Of a DNA stretch of 14,213 nucleotides, positions 6,756 through 13,928 are shown in pieces (the first letter of the stretch is position 1; each line of letters opens with the position of its first letter). The notes beneath the pieces are model-generated. The model made no database searches and was not told the DNA's origin. It saw nothing but the letters and a program-made list of their open reading frames with translations. The stretch lies in NCBI GenBank assembly GCA_012963565.1, contig DTVJ01000378.1:1-14213 (forward strand), given 5' to 3'. The translations under genes were made by a program, and so were the position numbers. The DNA comes from Piscirickettsiaceae bacterium. Its GTDB lineage: Bacteria; Pseudomonadota; Gammaproteobacteria; PS1; Pseudothioglobaceae.

Positions 6756-8140
6756 TATTTGAGTGTTTTTCGTGCCGCCTTAATTGCTTGTTTAACTTGA
6801 TTAGGTGAAGTGGCGCCTAGATGATCACGCGCACAAAGCGAGCCTTCTAAAGAAAGCACATCAAATACGTCATTTTCAATACGATCATCAAAGGCTTGTA
6901 ATTCTTCTAAACTCAGTTCGCTTAGATCTTTTTGATGTTCAATGCCATAGGATACAGACTGCCCCACCACTTCATGAGCATCTCGAAATGGCAAGCCTTT
7001 CTTTACTAGATAATCAGCTAAATCCGTAGCCGTGGTATAACCTTTTTTGGTGGAGTTATACATGTTGTCACGTTTAGCCTCAATGGTTGGTACCATATCT
7101 GCAAATACACGTAAGCAAGCCTTGAGCGTATCAACCGTATCAAACAGTGGTTCTTTGTCTTCTTGATTGTCTTTATTGTAAGCGAGTGGTTGTCCCTTCA
7201 TAATTGTTAATAATGAAGTTAGGTTGCCATACACACGTCCAGTTTTTCCACGTACCAATTCTGGCACATCAGGGTTTTTCTTTTGCGGCATAATTGATGA
7301 ACCAGTGCAAAAGCTATCTGGCAGTTCGATAAAATCAAATTGTGCACTTGACCAAAGAATCAACTCTTCGGAAAAACGTGATAGATGCATCATGATGAGA
7401 CTCGCTGCTGATAAAAACTCAATCGCAAAATCTCGATCACTAACACCATCTAGAGAGTTAGTGCAAATACGATCAAAGCCCAATAATTCAGCTGTACGCT
7501 TGCGATCAATCGAATAGGTCGTGCCAGCTAATGCTGCTGAACCAAGTGGCATAGCATTAATACGTTTACGACAATCTGATAGACGCTCAGCATCACGCGT
7601 TAGCATTTCAAAATAAGCCATCATATGATGGCCAAAGCTGACAGGCTGTGCGGCTTGTAAGTGAGTAAAGCCGGGCATAATGGTGCTTGCTTCTTTTTCG
7701 GCTAAGTCGACTAGTGCTAATTGTAGGCGCTTTACCTCTTTAGTAATTACATCTACTTGATCACGTAGATAAAGACGTATGTCAGTCGCTACTTGGTCAT
7801 TACGAGAACGACCCGTATGTAGTTTTTTGCCAGCATTGCCACAAATTGCAGTTAGACGTGACTCTACATTCATATGTACATCTTCTAGAGCAACAGACCA
7901 TTCGAATTCACCAGAGTTGATTTCATCGAGGATTTGATTAAGCCCTTTAACAATACTCTCTTTTTCTTCAACTGTGAGTACACCTACTTCATTCAGCATA
8001 GTAGCGTGCGCAATCGATCCTTGAATATCATAAGGCGCCAAGATCTTATCGAAGAATACCGAGGCGCCAAAAATTTTCACGAATGCATCAGTTGGTTCGT
8101 TAAAGCGTCCACCCCAAGATTGGTTAGTTTTCATAGTCAT
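6755..8140 (-). CDS. argH: Argininosuccinate lyase
   Basis: ArgH splits argininosuccinate into arginine and fumarate, the last step of arginine synthesis, as a cytoplasmic tetramer. The 461 residues match the family (E. coli 457). Diagnostic motifs are TGRSRNDQ (109-116), the catalytic histidine segment MPGFTHLQ (155-162), and the fumarase/aspartase superfamily signature GSSIMPQKKNPD (280-291), which holds the catalytic serine. The start at 8140 forms an ATGA overlap with the stop of the upstream thioredoxin-like gene; a second ATG two codons in (8132-8134) is the alternative. No strong Shine-Dalgarno is seen, which fits coupling. The gene stands apart from other arg genes and is followed directly by fmt. 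Confidence 0.97.
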   Translation of the reverse strand: MTMKTNQSWGGRFNEPTDAFVKIFGASVFFDKILAPYDIQGSIAHATMLNEVGVLTVEEKESIVKGLNQILDEINSGEFEWSVALEDVHMNVESRLTAICGNAGKKLHTGRSRNDQVATDIRLYLRDQVDVITKEVKRLQLALVDLAEKEASTIMPGFTHLQAAQPVSFGHHMMAYFEMLTRDAERLSDCRKRINAMPLGSAALAGTTYSIDRKRTAELLGFDRICTNSLDGVSDRDFAIEFLSAASLIMMHLSRFSEELILWSSAQFDFIELPDSFCTGSSIMPQKKNPDVPELVRGKTGRVYGNLTSLLTIMKGQPLAYNKDNQEDKEPLFDTVDTLKACLRVFADMVPTIEAKRDNMYNSTKKGYTTATDLADYLVKKGLPFRDAHEVVGQSVSYGIEHQKDLSELSLEELQAFDDRIENDVFDVLSLEGSLCARDHLGATSPNQVKQAIKAARKTLK

Positions 8141-8625
8141 AATTCAGCATTCATTCGTTGATGTAATTTTTTGATTGATTTTTCAATCACCTCGTCTAGG
8201 TCAGTCCAATAATACTCATCACTGGGTACGCCTACGATTTTACCCAGTGTTGCGCCATAATTGTCAACTAGAATCACGGTTGGGAAAAAGTTAACCGCGT
8301 ACTTAAAGGCAAACTCATTATGAGAGACTTCTTCATTATAAAAGTTATTGATTTCATCAAAGCTTTGCGCATCAATATGGCGAATAATAATCTTTTTTTG
8401 GTATTCTGGCATTTCAGCCATTGGACTTAAGACATCTTCTTTGATTTTTTTACAATATCCACAGTCAGGGATAGAAAACATTATTAAAATAGGTGTTTTT
8501 TGTTTCCAAACTTTTTGAGAGTCCATCAAGAAGTCTTTTGCGACTGGCAGGGTTAATTCTTCAGCTGCACTGAAATTGGAAAACAGTAATAATAATAGTA
8601 AACCGTATCGAATCATTTGTCTCAT
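8137..8625 (-). CDS. Exported thioredoxin-fold protein (SoxW-like)
   Basis: This is a 162-residue protein with an N-terminal signal peptide (hydrophobic run about 8-18, likely cut after SAA near 21), so it is probably periplasmic. The body is a thioredoxin fold: an active-site CGYC (Cys55-Cys58) in MFSIPDCGYCKKIKEDVL and the cis-proline loop NFFPTVILVD with Pro115. Such proteins reduce or exchange disulfides. The CxxC followed by KKIKEDVLxP is reminiscent of SoxW and related periplasmic reductases that serve Sox or cytochrome assembly, but no sox or ccm gene lies nearby to confirm that. A second in-frame ATG (8614-8616), preceded by GAGA, would give a more normal signal peptide and could be the true start. 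It overlaps argH by ATGA and diverges from hemC with only 13 bases between start codons. Confidence 0.8.
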   Translation of the reverse strand: MRQMIRYGLLLLLLFSNFSAAEELTLPVAKDFLMDSQKVWKQKTPILIMFSIPDCGYCKKIKEDVLSPMAEMPEYQKKIIIRHIDAQSFDEINNFYNEEVSHNEFAFKYAVNFFPTVILVDNYGATLGKIVGVPSDEYYWTDLDEVIEKSIKKLHQRMNAEL

Positions 8626-8638
8626 TTTAATACAAAGT

Positions 8639-9553
8639 ATGAATAAAACCTTAAAAATTGCAACGCGTAAAAGTCCTCTGGCATTGTGGCAAGCGGAGCA
8701 TGTTAAAGCCCGATTAGAAGCACATCACCCTAGTTTGAATATTGAGTTGGTAAAAATGACCACTCAAGGCGATCAAATACTCCATTCACCCCTGTCGAAA
8801 ATTGGTGGTAAAGGTTTGTTTATTAAAGAGTTAGAGCAAGGAATGTTAGCGGGTGAAGCCGATATTGCCGTTCATTCCATGAAAGATGTGCCTTATGAAA
8901 TACCACCAGGATTTGAACTTGGTGCTATTTTAAAGCGTGAAAATCCTTTTGATGCGTTTGTGTCTAACCATTTTGATAGTATTAATGACTTACCACAGGG
9001 CGCCACAGTGGGCACTTGTTCCATGCGTCGTATTGTGCAACTTAAAGCCATTCGCCCTGATATAGAAATCCTAGACTTACGTGGTAATGTTAATACTCGA
9101 CTGAAGAAATTGGATGACGGTGAATATGACGCGATTATTTTGGCTTGTGCCGGACTGATTCGTCTTGGGTTTGAAGACCGAATTAAGCAACAAATTCCTG
9201 AAGATCAAAGTCTGCCAGCAGTTGGGCAAGGTGCAGTTGGTATTGAAATTCGTGAAAATGATACAGAAATATTAGACTTGATCGCACCACTGATTGACAT
9301 TGAAACCACGTATAGAGTCAGCGCTGAGCGCGCTATGAATGCACGGCTTGAAGGTGGCTGCTCATCACCTGTTGCAGGTTTTTCAACGATTGATAATGAT
9401 CAAATTACTATAACCGGCTTGGTCGGTAATGTAGATTCTGGTGTGATCTTAAAACGCCAAGTTTTTGGCAATGTTGCCGAGTCAGAAGCACTAGGTGTAG
9501 AATTGGCCAATGAGCTAATTTCACTAGGTGCAAGAGACATTTTAAAAGGATAA
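8639..9553 (+). CDS. hemC: Porphobilinogen deaminase (hydroxymethylbilane synthase)
   Basis: HemC joins four porphobilinogen units into hydroxymethylbilane in tetrapyrrole (heme, siroheme) synthesis, in the cytoplasm. The 304 residues compare with 313 in E. coli. The start MNKTLKIATRKSPLALWQ is the family's N-terminus; the frame stays open 21 codons further upstream, but that stretch is antisense to the neighbouring signal peptide and was discarded. The catalytic aspartate is Asp83 in HSMKDVP, and the dipyrromethane cofactor is attached to Cys241 in LEGGCSSPVA. PAVGQGAVGIE (193-203) is also conserved. There is no Shine-Dalgarno, and the start lies 13 bases from a divergent gene. The common partner hemD does not follow; a pterin dehydratase gene comes 3 bases later. 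Confidence 0.96.
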   Translation: MNKTLKIATRKSPLALWQAEHVKARLEAHHPSLNIELVKMTTQGDQILHSPLSKIGGKGLFIKELEQGMLAGEADIAVHSMKDVPYEIPPGFELGAILKRENPFDAFVSNHFDSINDLPQGATVGTCSMRRIVQLKAIRPDIEILDLRGNVNTRLKKLDDGEYDAIILACAGLIRLGFEDRIKQQIPEDQSLPAVGQGAVGIEIRENDTEILDLIAPLIDIETTYRVSAERAMNARLEGGCSSPVAGFSTIDNDQITITGLVGNVDSGVILKRQVFGNVAESEALGVELANELISLGARDILKG

Positions 9554-9556
9554 GCT

Positions 9557-9847
9557 ATGAATACTCAACTTGATCAGCAAGCGCTGACTAAATTACAAGA
9601 TTGGACAATGATTGATGGAAAACTCCATCGAGAGTTTGTATTGGATAATTTTGTTCAAGCATTCGGTTTTATGTCGCAAGTTGCCATCGTGGCCGAGAAG
9701 ATGGATCACCATCCTGAATGGTCAAATGTTTACAAAACGGTTGTCGTTGATTTAATGACCCATAGCGAAGGTTGTGTCACTCAATTAGATGCTGAGTTGG
9801 CCAATAAGATGGATGACATTTTTAATCATATGAATAATAAAGGATAG
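9557..9847 (+). CDS. Pterin-4a-carbinolamine dehydratase
   Basis: This 96-residue cytoplasmic protein has the full family motif: the EKMDHHPEW segment with His51, His52, Pro53 and Trp55, then Tyr59, THSEGCVTQLD with His69 and Asp78. The enzyme dehydrates 4a-hydroxytetrahydropterin, regenerating the cofactor of aromatic amino acid hydroxylases (PhhB role). Many bacteria carry it without a phenylalanine hydroxylase, and roles in molybdopterin or folate metabolism have been proposed. No hydroxylase is in the window. A Shine-Dalgarno AAAGGA lies in the last codons of hemC, 3 bases upstream, so the two genes are cotranscribed. The reaction is well supported and the physiological purpose is not. 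Confidence 0.92.
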   Translation: MNTQLDQQALTKLQDWTMIDGKLHREFVLDNFVQAFGFMSQVAIVAEKMDHHPEWSNVYKTVVVDLMTHSEGCVTQLDAELANKMDDIFNHMNNKG

Positions 9848-9852
9848 TAAAC

Positions 9853-10530
9853 ATGTTGAGATTAATTGAGAAAAACTTTTTTATGATTGCTCAGCGTATT
9901 GGCCTATTTTTTGCCACAGTTTCATTTGTGGCAGTGATTGTACTTGGCTATGTGAGTTTTGAGAAAATCAACACTAAGGCAAGCGATAAAATTGATGCAC
10001 CTGTGATTGACTTCGCTAAGTATCAAAATCCAATTAGTGCTCAGCAAGAAAGCATTAACAAGATCCCATCATCAAAAATAAGTCAGGATGAGGGTCAAGA
10101 TAAAATCAACAAAGCGTTTGATACCCATATAGATGCTATTGTAGAGAGTCTAGAACAGCTACCAGATAATGTAATTGATAAGGTTGATCTTGCCCAAAAA
10201 GTTAAGATTTTAGTCAAAATTAAAGCCAATCCATATTCTCAAGAATTACAACTAGCTTACGCTAATTCACTTTCAAAACTAATTCAACAAATGGTTAATG
10301 TGGGCGGTGCTGAGATTAATGTTGATGAGTTTATTAAATGGCATCATAAAGAATTTGCTACTCAAGTTAACAACCAAAATAAAAATAATCTATTAAAAAT
10401 GGGCAACCTAAAAACAGAACAAACGATAGGCTATATTGCCTTAGGTATGACGTTTGGAGCATTAGGGATTTTCATCATGTTTGTTATGATGTTAGTTATG
10501 TTGCGCATTGAGAAAAATACTCGTAAATAG
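9853..10530 (+). CDS. Unrecognised bitopic membrane protein
   Basis: I do not recognise the family. The 225 residues start with a basic amphipathic stretch and a transmembrane segment at about 16-36. Then comes a long soluble region (37-190) that is polar and mostly helical in composition, with no cysteines, no repeats and no motif I can name. A second transmembrane segment (about 192-217) is very rich in Met, Phe and Ile and ends in the basic tail RIEKNTRK. Positive charges at both ends suggest that both termini are cytoplasmic and the roughly 150-residue middle part is periplasmic. It has a Shine-Dalgarno (AAAGGA at about 9838-9843) and sits 5 bases after the pterin dehydratase and 8 bases before an MDR oxidoreductase, so it belongs to the hemC operon. 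It is not HemD; HemX-like is possible only in the loosest sense (N-terminal anchor). Confidence 0.8.
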   Translation: MLRLIEKNFFMIAQRIGLFFATVSFVAVIVLGYVSFEKINTKASDKIDAPVIDFAKYQNPISAQQESINKIPSSKISQDEGQDKINKAFDTHIDAIVESLEQLPDNVIDKVDLAQKVKILVKIKANPYSQELQLAYANSLSKLIQQMVNVGGAEINVDEFIKWHHKEFATQVNNQNKNNLLKMGNLKTEQTIGYIALGMTFGALGIFIMFVMMLVMLRIEKNTRK

Positions 10531-10538
10531 AACATTGT

Positions 10539-11534
10539 ATGCAAGCAATTGGATTTAATGGCATCGAATTCGTCAAATTTGAAAAAGAGCTGAACAGTCC
10601 ATCGGGACATGATCTATTGGTTGAGATTCACGCGATCTCAATGAATCCTATTGATACTAAGATAAAGCAAACCATTACTGGCAAACAAGAAGTGCCAGTT
10701 ATTCTTGGATTTGATGCTTGCGGTATAGTACGTAAAGTGGGTGACAAAGCCTCACTCTTTAAAGCGGGTGATGAAGTGTTTTACGCTGGCGATATGACTC
10801 GTGATGGCTCTAATGCCACGCATCAATTAGTAGATGAACGTATTGTTGGCACCAAGCCAAGCTCATTAAGTTTTGATCAAGCTGCAGCCTTGCCATTGAC
10901 CAGTATTGCCGCTTGGGAATCTTTATTTCATCGTTTAAAAATTGGCCCACAAGACAAAGGTAAAACCATTTTATTGATTGGCGCTGCTGGTGGCGTAGGC
11001 TCGATGGCAATACAATTGTCTAAGAAAGTTGCTAAGTTGAATGTAATTGCTACAGCATCCAGAGATCAATCTAGAAAATGGTGTGAGCGCATGGGTGCTG
11101 ATACCGTATTAGACCATAATAATTTGCCACAACAATTTAACAACAACAACTTAGCTGCACCTGATTTTATTTTGTGTATGGGTAATCCGGATCAATATTT
11201 CGAAACCATGTCTGAGTTGATTGCACCACAAGGTACTATTTGTTTACTGGCAAACGCGGGTAAAGACTATGATATTAACTTATTAAAAGCTAAAAGCATT
11301 ACTTTAGTTTGGGAGATGATGTTTACACGTTCAATGTTTGAAACTGATGACATGATCAAACAACACGAAATCTTGAATGAGATTTCTTCTTTAGTTGATA
11401 ACGACAAGATTATGACCACCTCAACGTGTCGTTTTAGTCCAGTTAATGTGGAGAATATTACCAAAGCCCACGCAACGATTGGAAAGGGTGATATGATCGG
11501 TAAGTTAGTTATTTCTTCAGAGAATTTTCAATAA
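10539..11534 (+). CDS. Zinc-independent MDR oxidoreductase (quinone oxidoreductase-like)
   Basis: This is a 331-residue cytoplasmic NAD(P)H-dependent enzyme of the medium-chain dehydrogenase/reductase superfamily. The GroES-like N-terminal domain carries MNPIDTKIKQ (35-44) and VILGFDACGIVRKVG (54-68). The Rossmann domain has the glycine motif IGAAGGVGSMAIQL (147-160), which suits NADPH. The structural-zinc cysteine cluster and catalytic zinc ligands of true alcohol dehydrogenases are missing, so it fits the zinc-binding-alcohol-dehydrogenase-family (ZADH/QOR) branch that reduces quinones or enones. The exact substrate cannot be told. It is the last gene of the hemC operon, with an 8-base gap upstream and no strong Shine-Dalgarno. 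Confidence 0.85.
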   Translation: MQAIGFNGIEFVKFEKELNSPSGHDLLVEIHAISMNPIDTKIKQTITGKQEVPVILGFDACGIVRKVGDKASLFKAGDEVFYAGDMTRDGSNATHQLVDERIVGTKPSSLSFDQAAALPLTSIAAWESLFHRLKIGPQDKGKTILLIGAAGGVGSMAIQLSKKVAKLNVIATASRDQSRKWCERMGADTVLDHNNLPQQFNNNNLAAPDFILCMGNPDQYFETMSELIAPQGTICLLANAGKDYDINLLKAKSITLVWEMMFTRSMFETDDMIKQHEILNEISSLVDNDKIMTTSTCRFSPVNVENITKAHATIGKGDMIGKLVISSENFQ

Positions 11535-11694
11535 CTATCAAGGTAGACATGGTTGCATCAGTGTTGACTTGATGTTATTATCGTTCAAAAAAATCCATTT
11601 AAAATTATAAAATTTCACTCTGTTGTGATGATTATAGAATCCTGATACGGCGGAATGAAAGTCTGTTAACCAAAAAAAAGGGGAGGATAACAGG
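11535..11694 (+). promoter_or_regulatory. Control region of the heme-copper oxidase operon
   Basis: This 160-base gap holds no gene. A likely -10, TAGAAT, lies at 11635-11640 without a good -35, which suggests an activator. A 14-base inverted repeat, AAATT-4-AATTT (11602-11615, centre 11608.5), lies where a class II activator might sit, about 40 bases before the expected start near 11647; its AT-richness makes chance likely. A weak 6-base inverted pair (ATCAAG 11537-11542, CTTGAT 11568-11573) lies just after the upstream stop. A strong Shine-Dalgarno, GGGGAGG (11680-11686), sits 8 bases before the subunit II ATG. Confidence 0.45.
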
Positions 11695-12345
11695 ATGGAA
11701 GAAGCACTAAGTCTGGCAGGGGGTCAAACAACGCTGATGGCAATTACCATCGCACTGACAATTCTTGGATTGGCAGGGTTGGCTACTGCAATATTTCTGC
11801 CGGCGCGCTGGCGGGTCAAATACAGCATGGAGTTCATATTTATTGCTGTGTTATTAGTTATAGTCTGGTATGCGGACTGGAACAGCACCAAAACCTATAC
11901 TGCTTATCAGAATAAAATGAGCACAGAGCAAAGTGTTTCTAGCACTAAGGTAACTCAGGATGATAGTTTTTTTGATCGTACTCTAACCGTGGTTGCTTTT
12001 CAGTGGGGCTTTGCCTTTATCACAGACGAAAATAAGATTAGTCGCAGTGTTGCCGTTGTCAAGCCTGGCGAAAAAATTCTATTTAAAATCCTTAGTAATG
12101 ATGTAATTCATGGTTTCAATATTCCAGTAGCCTCAATTACTGCCGAAATCGATCCAGACGAAATGCGCCAAGTTTGGATTAAAGCACCAGATAAGCCGGG
12201 TAAATACTTGATTCAATGCGTAAATTATTGTGGTGTTGGGCACACTCAGATGAAAGCTTGGTTAGTTGTTGAAGGTGATAAAGACGATGAACATAAAAAC
12301 AAAGAAACAGCTATAAAAGTTGAGGGGGCTCATAATGGCGCATGA
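11695..12345 (+). CDS. Heme-copper oxidase subunit II (CuA)
   Basis: This subunit takes electrons from a periplasmic donor (cytochrome c or cupredoxin) through the binuclear CuA centre and passes them to subunit I. The 216 residues have two transmembrane segments (about 12-35 and 44-61), a polar linker, then a periplasmic cupredoxin domain from about 95. All CuA ligands are present: His139 in DVIHGF, then Cys175, Cys179, His183 and Met186 in CVNYCGVGHTQM, with Asn177 at the backbone-carbonyl position. The order FQWGF (102-106), VIHGF and CxxYCGxGHxxM resembles B-type (ba3-like) subunit II more than mitochondrial-type COX2. Unlike Thermus ba3, which has one helix as I recall, this one has two. 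No cytochrome c domain is fused. Its 3' end overlaps subunit I by 11 bases. NorS-type subunits of CuA nitric oxide reductases are an alternative. Confidence 0.9.
   Translation: MEEALSLAGGQTTLMAITIALTILGLAGLATAIFLPARWRVKYSMEFIFIAVLLVIVWYADWNSTKTYTAYQNKMSTEQSVSSTKVTQDDSFFDRTLTVVAFQWGFAFITDENKISRSVAVVKPGEKILFKILSNDVIHGFNIPVASITAEIDPDEMRQVWIKAPDKPGKYLIQCVNYCGVGHTQMKAWLVVEGDKDDEHKNKETAIKVEGAHNGA
12322..12337 (+). promoter_or_regulatory. Shine-Dalgarno that fixes the subunit I start
   Basis: GAGGGGG at 12322-12328 lies 6 bases before the ATG at 12335-12337. A TTG five codons upstream (12320) is in the same frame, but the Shine-Dalgarno would lie inside its coding sequence, so the ATG is preferred. 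The site and the start both sit within the end of the subunit II gene, which implies coupled translation. Confidence 0.8.
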
Positions 12346-13915
12346 AGATAATGTAATACGAACTGGTACAGCGCTACATTGGAAGCCAAAGGATATCATT
12401 GGTAAGATGACTCTGAATGATTTTCTATTTTCAAACGATTACAGACATATCGCCATTAAAGGTGTGTTGACGTCCTTAATTATGCTAGCAATTGGCGGTA
12501 GTTTTGCCATGATATTCCGCACTGAACTGATGCTGCCAGATGTGCAAATTTTGGGTGCACGAGTCTACATAACCCTGATGACATTGCACGGCCTGTTCAT
12601 GGTATTTGGTTTTTTAATTCCAATGACTCTATCGATTACTTATTATATGATTCCTAAAGTTTTAGGCACTGAACGTTTGCTATGGTCATGGGCTGCGCAG
12701 GCTAGTTATTGGACAATAGTTGCGGCAGCAATTTTCCTGATTATCGGCCGGCCTGATTTTACTTGGACATTCTATGCGCCCATGTCTCTACGAGTTGGCG
12801 ACGACTTACTTTGGATGGGCTATGTTGCCATTATCCTAGTAGCCATTTCTGAGTTTTTAGCAGGATTGGTATTACTTAAAAATGCTTTTTCTGGAGCCAC
12901 CAAAGTCGGTTGGGGTAAGTTACCATTGATGGGCTGGGGTAGTTTAACAGTCGGAGCGTTGCTAGTTGTTTCTACATTTCCATTAGGTTTTATTGGCTAT
13001 GGTCTGCTATCAGATTGGTCACAATGGGCTGATGTTGCTTATTTTGACCCAGCTCGTGGCGGCAGTGTTATGACATTTCTTTATGTATTTTGGACTTATG
13101 GTCATCCAGCTGTCTACTTACCATTCATTCCAGCACTTGCAGTACTCTACACTCTATTACCACGTTTTCTAGGTCGACCAATTTGGAGTCATTGGTCTGG
13201 TGTAATTGCATTTATATTATTGATGATTTTTGCTATGCCGATTGGCCCACATCACTTTCAGACAGCCTTTACAATTTCAGGTTGGTATGAGCGCATGGTT
13301 CAGATTATAACGCTATTTGTATTTATCCCTAGTATCATGCATGTGTTTAATTGGATCGCAACACTTTGGGGTGGCGTAATTCCGACCTCGGCTAAACGTG
13401 CTATCCCGTTTAAGTTTTTGATTGCCGCAATTGCATTTTTAATCTATGGCGGTGCAACTGCTTATTTAAATGCACAAATTTCAATTGATGCAGATTTTAT
13501 TCACAACACCTATTGGATTCCGGGACACTTCCACGCCATGTTCTTAGGTTTTGTAGCCCAGATGATGGTTGGGTCAATTTATTACCTTTATCCTTATTTC
13601 ACTGGGAGGATGTATCATCAAGGGTTGGCTAATACTCATTTTTGGCTATGGCAGGTAGGAATCTTTACTAAAGTAACAATGATGTTCTACGCAGGATATG
13701 CCTATTTCCCACGCTGGGTATATGATTATTTAGCTATTCCAGATTGGAAGTTTTCGCAATTTTTTATTACCATAGCGGGTTACCTTATCGGTACTGGATT
13801 CTTGGTGTTTATCTTTAACTTTGCTTGGAGTGCTAAACGTGGTGAAGCTGCAGCGGATGAACCGTGGCCAGTGAAATACGATGCATCTATTGATTCCGCA
13901 ACTCCAGCAGAATGA
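12335..13915 (+). CDS. Heme-copper oxidase subunit I, B-family-like
   Basis: This is the catalytic membrane subunit that reduces O2 (or possibly NO) at a heme/CuB site. The 526 residues form about 12 membrane helices. Metal ligands by superfamily pattern: His85 (low-spin heme) in TLHGLFMVF; His257, His306 and His307 (CuB) in GHPAVY and GPHHF; His398 (high-spin heme) and His400 (low-spin heme) in PGHFH. Tyr261, four residues after His257, is the tyrosine that cross-links to a CuB histidine in oxygen reductases; its presence argues for O2 rather than NO reduction. The helix VI motif is GHPAVY, without the glutamate of A1-type enzymes. HNTYWIPGHFHAMFLG and LTGK/FTGR-like ends resemble Thermus ba3. 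Against my recalled ba3 sequence, K-channel positions Tyr248 and Thr312 are kept (Tyr272, Thr326), but Tyr244 and Ser309 appear as Leu268 and Gln323. NorY-type reductase is the alternative. Confidence 0.88.
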   Translation: MAHEDNVIRTGTALHWKPKDIIGKMTLNDFLFSNDYRHIAIKGVLTSLIMLAIGGSFAMIFRTELMLPDVQILGARVYITLMTLHGLFMVFGFLIPMTLSITYYMIPKVLGTERLLWSWAAQASYWTIVAAAIFLIIGRPDFTWTFYAPMSLRVGDDLLWMGYVAIILVAISEFLAGLVLLKNAFSGATKVGWGKLPLMGWGSLTVGALLVVSTFPLGFIGYGLLSDWSQWADVAYFDPARGGSVMTFLYVFWTYGHPAVYLPFIPALAVLYTLLPRFLGRPIWSHWSGVIAFILLMIFAMPIGPHHFQTAFTISGWYERMVQIITLFVFIPSIMHVFNWIATLWGGVIPTSAKRAIPFKFLIAAIAFLIYGGATAYLNAQISIDADFIHNTYWIPGHFHAMFLGFVAQMMVGSIYYLYPYFTGRMYHQGLANTHFWLWQVGIFTKVTMMFYAGYAYFPRWVYDYLAIPDWKFSQFFITIAGYLIGTGFLVFIFNFAWSAKRGEAAADEPWPVKYDASIDSATPAE

Positions 13916-13928
13916 AGGGAGAAATAAA

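Noticed and set aside
7224..7517. A 97-codon rightward frame inside argH
   Set aside because: It lies opposite the conserved GSSIMPQKKNPD region of ArgH; the reading frame is explained by the real gene on the other strand.
8576..8638. A 21-residue upstream extension of HemC
   Set aside because: The extension is antisense to the neighbouring signal peptide, and the family N-terminus begins at the ATG at 8639.
11537..11573. ATCAAG / CTTGAT inverted pair after the MDR oxidoreductase as a terminator
   Set aside because: The stem is 6 bases, AT-rich and has a 25-base loop; the A-run that follows is not a U-tract for the rightward transcript.
12320..12334. TTG start for oxidase subunit I, five codons upstream
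   Set aside because: The strong Shine-Dalgarno GAGGGGG would lie inside the coding region; it is well placed for the ATG at 12335.
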